Positions 1-6,226 are shown, numbered from the stretch's first letter. The stretch is DNA of 7,091 bases from CAUZRD01 sp963582255 (GCA_963582255.1 CAUZRD010000113.1:1-7091), one strand, 5' to 3'. The notes: generated by a model from the letters alone, not told the origin. A program made the numbers and translations.

Positions 1-1852
1 CAAAGGTGATGTCGAGGGTTATGGTTTGGAAATGATTATCAGAAATCTCGCCAATTTCCCGGATTTTTTCCAAATCATCGTTGGAAAGAATAGGTTGGCG
101 TACCTCCAGCCGTTTCAAGGCCGTGGTTTTTCCAGGATCTAGCAGGTTTGGCCGCGGTCCGATGAAGGAGACTAGCGACATCACTAATTCCTCACGAATG
201 GGATCGATCGGTGGATTAGTTACTTGCGCAAAATTCTGTTTAAAATAAGTAGCTAGTAGCTTGGGACGCGATGATAGCACTGAAATCGGCGTATCGGTCC
301 CCATAGATCCGATAGCTTCTTGCCCGGTCATCGCCATTGGCGAGAGCAGGAATTTGAGATCCTCCTCAGTATATCCAAATGCCTGCTGGAGATCGAGCAG
401 GCTTACATTGGAAGGACGTGTGCGGGCAGGTACCGGAGGAAGGTCTTCTAAAACAATTTGCGATTCATCAAGCCACTCCTGATATGGATGCGCACCTGCA
501 AGCTGTTTTTTAAGTTCATCATCGGAGATGATGCGGCCTTCTTCTAGGTCGATCAGTAGCATCTTGCCGGGCTGAAGACGCCATTTCTTCTTGATACGGC
601 TTTCCTCGATTGGCAGTACGCCCATCTCTGAGCACAACACCACCTGCCCATCGGTTGTCTCTAGATAACGGGCCGGCCGTAGTCCGTTGCGGTCAAGCGT
701 AGCCCCGATCTGGCGGCCATCAGTAAACGCGATAGCCGCAGGCCCGTCCCACGGCTCCATCAAAGCGGCATGGTATTCATAAAATGCTCGTCGGTCGTCG
801 TTCATCAACGGGTTTCCGGTCCAGGCTTCCGGAATCATCGTCATGACTGCGTGGGCGAGCGGATAGCCGCATAGGGTGAGAAGCTCCAAGACATTATCGA
901 ATGATGCCGAGTCTGACTGCCCTTCAACCACAATCGGCCATATTTTTTTTATTTCTTCGCCCAGTAGATCCGATTGCATGGTCGCATAACGCGCTGTGAT
1001 CCAGTTTTGATTGCCTCGCAGGGTATTGATCTCTCCATTGTGGCAGATCATCCGGAATGGTTGGGCAAGACTCCAAGTAGGAAAAGTATTAGTAGAAAAG
1101 CGCTGATGAACTAGCGCTAGAGCCGAGACCACCTGCTCGTCCTGAAGATCGAGGAAATAATCACCAAGCTGTGCTGCAAGCAGCATGCCCTTATATAAAA
1201 GAGTACGTGATGACAGGGACGGGACATAAAAATCCTCGACCAAAGCCGGTTCTTCACTCCATAGTGTATTAAATGTCCGTCGACGAATGACAAACAGCTT
1301 GCGCTCAAAAGCATCCTGATCGCCAAGGTCATCAGACCGACCAATGAAGATCTGGCTATGATGCGGTTCGGTTGGGCGCACCGACTCGCCAAGTTCGGAA
1401 TTATCGATCGGCAAATCACGCCAGCCAAGCAGGATTTGACCTTCCTCATGGATGACTTCCCCAATCAGTGTCATTGCTCGATTTCGTCGGACCTCATCAC
1501 GCGGTAAAAATAAATTTCCAACACCATAATGGCCGTATTCTGGCAGCTTAAATCCAAGGTCTGATACCTTGGCAGCTAAAAAATTATGTGGCATTTGAAT
1601 CAGAATGCCACAGCCATCGCCTGCTTTCGGATCTGCGCCGACAGCGCCGCGATGCTCCAAATTTTTTAGGATAGAAAGACCCTGCTCGATGATTGAGTGG
1701 GCTTTGGAATTGTTGATGTTGCAGACAAAACCAATACCGCAAGCATCATGCTCATGCGTGGGGCTATAAAGGCCTTCCATGCTGGCACATTGCCTGACGC
1801 TGGTAGTTCCCGGCGCCGTTTCTTCCTGGCTTTTTATTGGCGTGCCTGTCAT
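1..1852 (-). CDS. gltB: Glutamate synthase large subunit (GltB), N-terminal 617 codons, runs off the window
   Basis: The large (alpha) chain of NADPH-dependent GOGAT takes the amide of glutamine and passes ammonia through a tunnel to 2-oxoglutarate, giving two glutamates in the cytosol. I translated the minus strand and the frame is open without interruption to the window edge. A propeptide of about 37 residues ends in EHDA, followed by Cys38 of CGIGF, the Ntn nucleophile exposed by cleavage. HQRFSTNT (249-256) and CHNGEINT (270-277) supply the glutamine-site Arg251, Asn272 and Gly273, and Asp314 lies in GQSDSASFD. This spacing matches my recollection of the Azospirillum enzyme. The glutamate-synthase central domain starts near residue 460 (FLLSPMAMTGQEAIGSMG). 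Family length is about 1500 residues, so the FMN/synthase and GXGXG domains lie outside the window. The ATG at 1850-1852 is chosen because it leaves a normal propeptide and an in-frame TAG lies upstream. An AGGA sits 12 bases before it, a rather long spacing. The gene is divergent from the S9 peptidase. Confidence 0.96.
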   Translation of the reverse strand, partial: MTGTPIKSQEETAPGTTSVRQCASMEGLYSPTHEHDACGIGFVCNINNSKAHSIIEQGLSILKNLEHRGAVGADPKAGDGCGILIQMPHNFLAAKVSDLGFKLPEYGHYGVGNLFLPRDEVRRNRAMTLIGEVIHEEGQILLGWRDLPIDNSELGESVRPTEPHHSQIFIGRSDDLGDQDAFERKLFVIRRRTFNTLWSEEPALVEDFYVPSLSSRTLLYKGMLLAAQLGDYFLDLQDEQVVSALALVHQRFSTNTFPTWSLAQPFRMICHNGEINTLRGNQNWITARYATMQSDLLGEEIKKIWPIVVEGQSDSASFDNVLELLTLCGYPLAHAVMTMIPEAWTGNPLMNDDRRAFYEYHAALMEPWDGPAAIAFTDGRQIGATLDRNGLRPARYLETTDGQVVLCSEMGVLPIEESRIKKKWRLQPGKMLLIDLEEGRIISDDELKKQLAGAHPYQEWLDESQIVLEDLPPVPARTRPSNVSLLDLQQAFGYTEEDLKFLLSPMAMTGQEAIGSMGTDTPISVLSSRPKLLATYFKQNFAQVTNPPIDPIREELVMSLVSFIGPRPNLLDPGKTTALKRLEVRQPILSNDDLEKIREIGEISDNHFQTITLDITF

Positions 1853-1926
1853 AGCTTCACATCGTCCTATTTTCGCGGGCCAGAGTGTTAGTTGCAACTC
1901 AAAGACGTCGCTCTAGCGTATGGCGT

Positions 1927-1943
1927 GGCACTACAGGTGCCTG
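1927..1943 (-). promoter_or_regulatory. Candidate sigma-54 type promoter for gltB
   Basis: On the minus strand, AGGCAC, five bases, then GTGC gives the invariant GG-N10-GC spacing of the -24/-12 sigma-54 element. It departs from the full consensus (TGGCAC-N5-TTGCA) at several flanking bases. A start about 12 bases downstream would leave a leader of about 60 bases before gltB. A nitrogen-assimilation gene is a plausible client. However, the site is also a small inverted repeat, so the match could be chance. The only NtrC-like trace upstream is a lone TGCACCA half-site near 2120, which is weak. Confidence 0.3.
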
Positions 1944-1950
1944 ACCGCAT

Positions 1951-1978
1951 ATTATTGCAAGCCATAGGTACAGGGCAA
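1951..1978 (-). promoter_or_regulatory. Candidate sigma-70 type promoter for gltB
   Basis: On the minus strand TTGCCC (-35-like, 1973-1978) is followed after 16 bases by AATAAT (-10-like, 1951-1956). Each hexamer matches about four of six consensus bases, so this is a weak housekeeping promoter candidate. It is an alternative or a companion to the GG-N10-GC element immediately downstream. Its -35 overlaps the AAGGCA/TGCCTT inverted repeat, which could be a regulator site. Confidence 0.25.
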
Positions 1979-2012
1979 AGGCATTTTATGCCTTGGCAAC
2001 CGTGACTGACGA

Positions 2013-2022
2013 CCCCCCCCCC
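2013..2022. repeat. Homopolymer tract of ten C
   Basis: Ten consecutive C on the plus strand lie in the divergent spacer, roughly 160 bases upstream of the gltB start and 210 bases upstream of the peptidase start. No other homopolymer of comparable length on G/C is present in the window. Such tracts are prone to length change during replication and to miscounting during sequencing. Confidence 0.95.
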
Positions 2023-2201
2023 TCTGGAGAAATCTGCTTTAACCGCGTTTATTTTATGCGCATTTTCGTCATTTAGGTCAGGATTGCTGACCTTCAGATA
2101 TAACTTTGCCAGAAATTTGTGCACCAGACAAGACAGGATGGTACGCAGATATTTTTTCCATTTTTGAAAAGAGCCCTGCTGGACACGTCATGATGCTTGC
2201 G

Positions 2202-2222
2202 ATGATGTTGCTTTTACATCAT
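2202..2222 (+). promoter_or_regulatory. Hairpin immediately upstream of the S9 peptidase start
   Basis: ATGATGT (2202-2208) and ACATCAT (2216-2222) form a perfect seven-base-pair stem around a seven-base loop TGCTTTT, ending 11 bases before the ATG. The interval between the stem and the start (TCTTTGGCC) has no recognisable Shine-Dalgarno. The element could be an operator for a dimeric repressor or a structured leader affecting initiation. Function is inference; the symmetry is seen directly. Confidence 0.35.
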
Positions 2223-2233
2223 TCTTTGGCCAT

Positions 2234-4198
2234 ATGAACAAAGGCAAATCCTTTCAAGGAACAAGTCAACCAGCGGTGCACCCCTATGGTGGCTGGCCGT
2301 CTCCGCTTTCCGCGACGAATTTGACTGCAGCTGCAACGATCTTCTCCTTATTAAAATCAGATGGCAGTACTGTTTATTGGAGCGAACGCCGCCCGCACGA
2401 AAATGCCCGTGTGGCGATCGTTTGCAAGACTGTGGATGGGGAAAAGCGAGACGTTATCGACGCACGCTTCAGCGCCCGCTCCAAGGTTCATGAATATGGC
2501 GGTGGACATTATACAGTGCACGATGGGTTGATCTGTTTTGTTAACGAAACAGATCAGGACATTTATCTCACTAAGTGTGGTGAACCAATCAGGTTAACTG
2601 AATGTGAGGCGACGCGTTTTGCCGATATGGAATTTGATGGGAGAGGGGAGCTGATTTATGCGGTCTGTGAGCATCACCGGTCAGATAGCCCACCCCAAAA
2701 CACACTTTCGGTCATTTCAACCAGCGAAAAAAATCAGAAGTCTGTTCTACCTGTTCTCGTTGGCCGTGATTTCTACTCATCGCCCCGCCTGAGTGTAGAT
2801 GGGGAGCGTATTGCTTGGCTCGCTTGGGATCTACCCTCTATGCCGTGGGAGTCAGCTGAACTATGGGTTGGCACAATTGGAGATGATGGTGGAATTTTTG
2901 ACGCCATCCTCATCGCTGGAGAGATAGGTAAGGCGGCATTTCAGCCTGAATGGTCGCCCGAAGGAGCTCTATACTTTGTCGCAGCCTATAAGGGTTGGGC
3001 AAACCTGCATGTCTGGCGTGACGGCAAGGTTAGTGTAGTCGCGCCTGTAGAGGCTGATTTTTCGCGCCCCCAATGGGCGTTTGCGATGACGAGCTATAGT
3101 GTGTTGGAAGAAGGACTTCTCTTTGCTTCCTGCTGGAAAGGGGGTGTGTGCAAGCTAGGTATTGCGGATGAATCTTTGGCAAGCTGGACACTGTTTGACA
3201 GTACTTTTACGCGCATTGAGGATGTGTCGTCGGGAGGAGATCATATTGCCCTTTGTGCTGGCGATGATCTATCGGCGCCTTCGATCCACTTCTTTGACCG
3301 GGGTGAAATAAAATTCTCGCCAAACACTGACCGCCAGCTTGAAATCCTGTGCCTGGAAGATATTTCGTGTCCCCGGGTGTTGCATATTAATCAAGCGGGT
3401 GTGCGCGCATTATTCTATCCGCCTGCGAGTAGCCAGGTTGTTGCACCTGCGGATACTCTGCCACCTCTTGTGGTTTCTGCTCACGGAGGTCCGACGGGAA
3501 TGGCACGCCGTGGTTTGGCGCTTGATCGTCAATATTGGACAACACGTGGTTTTGCATTTCTTGATGTCGATTATCGTGGTAGCTCCGGCTATGGAGAGGC
3601 ATTTCGAACTGCGCTTGACGGATTATGGGGTAGGGCAGATAGCGATGATGCCATTGAAGCGGCTAAATTTGTTGCCAATGTTGGATATTGTGATGCTGGA
3701 CGCATGGTTATTCGTGGATCAAGCGCAGGTGGGTTGACGGTTTTGAATGCGCTAATCTCGTCAGACATATTTGCTGCCGGAGCTAGCTACTATGGAGTAA
3801 CAGACCTGGTTCGTCTTTCCACCGATACCCATAAATTTGAGTCCGGATACCTTACCGGTCTTATGGGTGGCATGCCTGAAGATGTGCCAGAGATCTATGC
3901 TGCCAGATCACCTGTTAATAATGCCGATGCAATTACTGCCCCCGTGATCTTCTTTCAGGGGTTAGATGACCGTGTCGTTCCCCCTGAACAATCTCGAGTG
4001 ATGGCGGCCTCGCTCATGAAGCGAAATATCCCCGTCGCCATGCTTGAATTTAAAGGTGAGGGTCACGGGTTTCGTCTGCCGGAAACACAGATTAAAGCCT
4101 TGGAGGCGGAATATGCATTCTATGCCCGAGTTTTGGGACTTGAACCTGCACAGCCGCTCCCACATATCGATATTTCAAATTTAAAGGGTGATATGTGA
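2234..4198 (+). CDS. S9-family (prolyl oligopeptidase type) serine peptidase
   Basis: This 654-residue enzyme belongs to the dipeptidyl-aminopeptidase/acylaminoacyl-peptidase branch of family S9, which cuts short peptides inside a barrel formed by a beta-propeller and an alpha/beta-hydrolase. Residues about 30-380 look like propeller blades (VHEYGGGHY near 85 and repeated W/Y-rich strands). The hydrolase follows: HGGP (417-420, oxyanion loop), DYRGSSGYG (446-454), then GSSAGG with nucleophile Ser497, Asp578 in GLDDRVVPP and His611 in GEGHGF, giving a complete triad. There is no signal peptide or membrane segment, so it is probably cytosolic. The ATG is the only start codon between an in-frame TGA at 2165 and the conserved PYGGWPSP segment near residue 18. 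The Shine-Dalgarno is absent or very weak. Its stop overlaps the threonine aldolase start. Exact substrate specificity cannot be read from sequence, so no symbol is given. Confidence 0.93.
   Translation: MNKGKSFQGTSQPAVHPYGGWPSPLSATNLTAAATIFSLLKSDGSTVYWSERRPHENARVAIVCKTVDGEKRDVIDARFSARSKVHEYGGGHYTVHDGLICFVNETDQDIYLTKCGEPIRLTECEATRFADMEFDGRGELIYAVCEHHRSDSPPQNTLSVISTSEKNQKSVLPVLVGRDFYSSPRLSVDGERIAWLAWDLPSMPWESAELWVGTIGDDGGIFDAILIAGEIGKAAFQPEWSPEGALYFVAAYKGWANLHVWRDGKVSVVAPVEADFSRPQWAFAMTSYSVLEEGLLFASCWKGGVCKLGIADESLASWTLFDSTFTRIEDVSSGGDHIALCAGDDLSAPSIHFFDRGEIKFSPNTDRQLEILCLEDISCPRVLHINQAGVRALFYPPASSQVVAPADTLPPLVVSAHGGPTGMARRGLALDRQYWTTRGFAFLDVDYRGSSGYGEAFRTALDGLWGRADSDDAIEAAKFVANVGYCDAGRMVIRGSSAGGLTVLNALISSDIFAAGASYYGVTDLVRLSTDTHKFESGYLTGLMGGMPEDVPEIYAARSPVNNADAITAPVIFFQGLDDRVVPPEQSRVMAASLMKRNIPVAMLEFKGEGHGFRLPETQIKALEAEYAFYARVLGLEPAQPLPHIDISNLKGDM
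4183..4188 (+). promoter_or_regulatory. Ribosome binding site deciding the GTG start of threonine aldolase
   Basis: AAAGGG lies six bases before GTG at 4195, inside the last codons of the peptidase gene. It supports the GTG start, which produces the typical family N-terminus MNFTSDN. The ATG two bases earlier is in the peptidase frame and cannot serve. Confidence 0.75.
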
Positions 4199-5253
4199 AT
4201 TTTACCAGTGACAATACATACGGCGTTGCCGCACCGATCATGGATGCAATCGTGGCCGTCAATTATGGAGCGGTTGGATCCTATGGTGGCGATCCGTGGA
4301 CTGCACGTGTTGTGTGTCAATTTTGTGAGTTGTTTGAGCGCGAAGTGAAGGTTTTTCTTTTGCCGAGCGGCACGGCGGCAAACGCTCTGGCTATTTCGTC
4401 ACTGACACCACCGCATGGCGCGGTGTTTTGCCACAATGAAAGTCATATTTTGCTGGAAGAGTGTGGCGCTTGCGAATTCTACTCAAGTGGTGCTCGTTTG
4501 GTGCCGGTATCGGGTTTTGCTGGACGTATGATGCCGCTAGAGTTGAATACGGCGATAGCCAAATATTCAGGCATTCGTAATGATTTGATTCCGGCAGCAC
4601 TGAGCATCACGCAATCAACCGAATGTGGCACTGTTTATCAGCCTGACGCTGTTGCTGAACTATGCTCAATTGCACATAAAAGAGGTATGGCTGTTCATAT
4701 GGATGGCGCACGATTTGCCAATAGTGTGGTCTCGCTGGGGCTACCTCCTGCTGCAGTCACCTGGCGTGCCGGCATAGATATCCTGTCCTTTGGCGCGACT
4801 AAGAATGGTGCGTTGGCGGCCGAAGCTGTTATTGTATTCGATACCGACCGTGCTAGCGATCTGATCTATCGCTGTAAGCGTGCTGGCTTGTTGCTCTCCA
4901 AGATGCGTTTTGTTGCAGCACAGTGGGAAGCTTATCTAGCTGATGGCCTATGGCTGCGTCTTGCAGGACATGCCAATACCATGGCGCGACAACTGGCGGA
5001 TGGGCTGAGAGGTGTAGCTGATGTTCGTCTGCCTTGGCCGACGGATGCAAACGAAGTTTTTTGTCTTATGGCGGGCTCAATGGTTAAACGCCTGCGCGAT
5101 GCTGGGGCGAGTTTTCACGAATGGACGACTGTGGGTTTGTATGCATCGCCGTTCGAGCCAACCCCGGACGAAGTGTTTGTTCGCTTGGTGACGAGTTTCC
5201 AAACAACTCAAGATCAGATAGATATATTTCTAAAACTTGCCGCAGACGATTGA
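4195..5253 (+). CDS. Low-specificity L-threonine aldolase
   Basis: This fold-type I PLP enzyme splits L-threonine (and allo-threonine) to glycine and acetaldehyde in the cytosol. Its 352 residues match the usual length of about 340-360. Visible motifs are the N-terminal FTSDNTYGV, the phosphate-binding SGTAAN (58-63), His84 in ESHILLEECGA (the ring-stacking histidine), HMDGAR (168-173) with Asp170 for the pyridine nitrogen and Arg173 for the substrate carboxylate, and FGATKNGAL with Lys203 forming the Schiff base. All catalytic positions are intact. The GTG start overlaps the peptidase stop as GTGA, so translation is probably coupled and the two genes share a promoter. Related beta-eliminating lyases such as phenylserine aldolase share the fold, so the exact substrate (Thr, allo-Thr, beta-hydroxy amino acids; L rather than D) is by family. 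It converges on hsp20. Confidence 0.93.
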   Translation: MNFTSDNTYGVAAPIMDAIVAVNYGAVGSYGGDPWTARVVCQFCELFEREVKVFLLPSGTAANALAISSLTPPHGAVFCHNESHILLEECGACEFYSSGARLVPVSGFAGRMMPLELNTAIAKYSGIRNDLIPAALSITQSTECGTVYQPDAVAELCSIAHKRGMAVHMDGARFANSVVSLGLPPAAVTWRAGIDILSFGATKNGALAAEAVIVFDTDRASDLIYRCKRAGLLLSKMRFVAAQWEAYLADGLWLRLAGHANTMARQLADGLRGVADVRLPWPTDANEVFCLMAGSMVKRLRDAGASFHEWTTVGLYASPFEPTPDEVFVRLVTSFQTTQDQIDIFLKLAADD

Positions 5254-5291
5254 ACCAGGAGCCAACACGCTCGCGGATCTTTTTAAGATGC

Positions 5292-5322
5292 ATAAAAGCG
5301 GCCCTCCGCTTTGGAGGACCGC
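5292..5322 (-). terminator. Rho-independent terminator of hsp20
   Basis: GCGG-C-CCTCC (5298-5307), loop GCTTT, GGAGG-A-CCGC (5313-5322) make a nine-base-pair GC-rich stem with one C/A mismatch. On the minus strand it is followed at once by TTTTAT (AAAA at 5294-5297 on the plus strand), about 28 bases after the hsp20 stop. On the plus strand no U-run follows, so termination of the aldolase transcript here would be weaker, although the stem may still act on both sides of the convergent junction. Confidence 0.8.
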
Positions 5323-5334
5323 CAGCTTAAGCTG
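5323..5334. repeat. 12-base perfect palindrome next to the terminator
   Basis: CAGCTTAAGCTG is self-complementary over all twelve bases and abuts the terminator stem. It lies between the hsp20 stop and the terminator on the minus-strand transcript. It may be an extension of the terminator structure or chance. Confidence 0.5.
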
Positions 5335-5349
5335 TACCGTTCATATCAA

Positions 5350-5799
5350 TCAGGCGGCGTTTGCAGTTGATTTGATGGTTTTTTGTGTTGAAATCTCAAT
5401 CTTACGCGGCTTCAGCGCTTCGGGCACTTCGCGCACTAGATCTATATGAAGTAGACCATTCTCAAGTCGCGCTCCGGACACCAATACATGATCGGCTAGT
5501 CGAAAGCGCCGATCAAAGGCACGCGCGGCAATTCCCTGATAGAGAAAGTTACGTGTTTCTGTATCCTCTGGCTGCTTGCCGTGGACACTGAGCATGTCTT
5601 CTTTAACTTCTATCTCGATGTCATCCTCGGCAAATCCAGATACTGCCATCGTAATACGATAGTCGTGCTCATCGAGGTGCTCAATATTATAGGGTGGATA
5701 CCCATTTGCGGTATCGGCGCTTGTCTGATCCATCAGTTGGGCCAGACGATCAAAACCAATCGTGGTCTTATAAAGAGGGGCAAGATCAAAGGTTCGCAT
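5350..5799 (-). CDS. Hsp20/IbpA-type small heat-shock protein
   Basis: This 149-residue ATP-independent holdase binds unfolding proteins in the cytosol and hands them to DnaK/ClpB. The N-terminus MRTFDLAPLYKTTIGFDRLAQLMD is the class A type seen in IbpA and rhizobial HspA-like proteins. The alpha-crystallin domain spans roughly 36-127: YPPYNIE, then ITMAVSGFAEDDIEIEV, then LENGLLHIDL. The C-terminal tail carries the I-x-I motif (Ile134-Glu-Ile136) used for oligomer assembly. Length is normal and nothing is truncated. The ATG is preceded by AGGAG (5808-5812 complement) at seven bases. Regulation is unusually legible: an RpoH-like promoter lies at 5896-5923, and a folded leader masks the Shine-Dalgarno. 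The gene is monocistronic between its own promoter and terminator. The family call is firm; I give no symbol because bacteria of this type often carry several paralogues. Confidence 0.96.
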   Translation of the reverse strand: MRTFDLAPLYKTTIGFDRLAQLMDQTSADTANGYPPYNIEHLDEHDYRITMAVSGFAEDDIEIEVKEDMLSVHGKQPEDTETRNFLYQGIAARAFDRRFRLADHVLVSGARLENGLLHIDLVREVPEALKPRKIEISTQKTIKSTANAA

Positions 5800-5889
5800 A
5801 ACACATTCTCCTGTTGAGCAATATGAAGGCAGTCCGCACTAAATTGTGCCGGACATTCTGGTTTTAAGGACCCATTGAGGCATCCTTAC
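5800..5889 (-). promoter_or_regulatory. ROSE-type RNA thermometer in the hsp20 leader
   Basis: The predicted leader of about 90 bases folds into three hairpins. The first (5866-5887) pairs AAGGA with TCCTT, plus CC/GG around a bulged G. The second (5832-5854) pairs GUCC-GCAC with GUGC-GGAC around a six-base loop and one bulged G. The third (5804-5825) pairs CAUAUUGCU with AGGAGAAUG across a CAAC loop. In the third, UUGCU faces the Shine-Dalgarno AGGAG through U-G, U-A, a G-G opposition, C-G and U-A. That UYGCU/SD pairing with a G-G mismatch next to the ATG is the hallmark of ROSE elements, which melt at heat-shock temperature and free the ribosome site. The base pairing was worked out by hand, not by a folding program. 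Confidence 0.78.
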
Positions 5890-5895
5890 TTCATG

Positions 5896-5923
5896 ATGTG
5901 GGGGCATTAGCTTCGTATTCAAG
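5896..5923 (-). promoter_or_regulatory. RpoH (sigma-32 type) heat-shock promoter of hsp20
   Basis: On the minus strand, TCTCTTGAA contains the -35 core CTTGAA (5918-5923). After 14 bases comes CCCCACAT (5896-5903), close to the -10 consensus CCCCATnTA. Both core and spacing agree with RpoH promoters. A start six to eight bases downstream (near 5889) would place the first leader hairpin right at the 5' end of the transcript, which fits the thermometer model. Confidence 0.8.
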
Positions 5924-6226
5924 AGAATTGATGCTGCTATATATCAGATTGATTTGAGTGGATGGGTTATCTGACTACTTCCTTAGTTGCCGTGTTTGCA
6001 CAATGATCCGCTTGTCTATCATTTTCTAGAAACGATCAAAGCAGAAGTTATTGTAGGTAGGCACTCATTTTGGCAGCATTTGATGCTGTCATATCTAGGA
6101 TATAATAGCCTCGGCGAATTTATGAATTGAGCTTGCTTACGCTGAGAGTCAAAGCTACAGCGTAGTTTCTTCATTCCCAGAATCAGGTAAAAAAACGTGC
6201 AGCCACCTTGGAATGGACTCCTAATT
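5924..6226. other. Non-coding spacer between hsp20 promoter and hisN
   Basis: About 300 AT-rich bases separate the hsp20 promoter from the hisN stop. I see no coding frame with family features. Contents: TTGATGCTG occurs twice (5928-5936 and 6080-6088), the second as the right part of CAGCAT-TTG-ATGCTG (6074-6088). A perfect TATAAT lies at 6101-6106, a seven-base inverted repeat TACGCTG/CAGCGTA at 6138-6164, and seven A at 6189-6195. All of these are weak signals. Confidence 0.6.
6080..6106 (+). promoter_or_regulatory. Possible sigma-70 promoter pointing right into the spacer
   Basis: TATAAT (6101-6106) is a perfect -10 hexamer, but the nearest -35-like sequence TTGATG (6080-6085) is 15 bases away, short of the usual 17. 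A transcript would run into the TACGCTG/CAGCGTA inverted repeat followed by GTTTCTTC and then, antisense, into the end of hisN. In AT-rich spacer this can be chance. Confidence 0.2.

Larger units (their letters stand above)
1853..2233. other. Intergenic spacer between divergent gltB and S9 peptidase
   Basis: This 381-base spacer must carry the gltB promoter (minus strand) and the peptidase-aldolase promoter (plus strand). It holds several short perfect inverted repeats with five-base loops: GGCAC/GTGCC (1927-1941), AAGGCA/TGCCTT (1978-1994) and AGGTCAG/CTGACCT (2075-2093). It also holds a run of ten C (2013-2022) and a hairpin just before the peptidase start (2202-2222). I recognise no protein. 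The GTG-initiated minus-strand frame at 1888-2124 reads through the C-run as a glycine run and looks unlike a real protein. No tRNA cloverleaf is visible. Confidence 0.7.

Noticed and set aside
1117..1464. 115-codon minus-strand open frame
   Set aside because: It is a shadow in another frame of the gltB amidotransferase domain, whose own frame carries all family motifs.
1888..2124. 78-codon minus-strand open frame between gltB and the peptidase
   Set aside because: It needs a GTG start, reads through the C-run as a glycine run, has no ribosome site or recognisable family, and would sit inside the gltB promoter region.
1853..2233. tRNA or other structural RNA gene suggested by several hairpins
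   Set aside because: No acceptor stem, T-arm or CCA arrangement can be assembled; the hairpins are short and independent.
3339..3737. 132-codon plus-strand open frame
   Set aside because: It lies wholly inside the S9 peptidase hydrolase domain in another frame and shows no family features.
5581..5817. 78-codon plus-strand frame over the start of hsp20
   Set aside because: It is antisense to the confident hsp20 frame and its leader; there is no ribosome site or protein resemblance.
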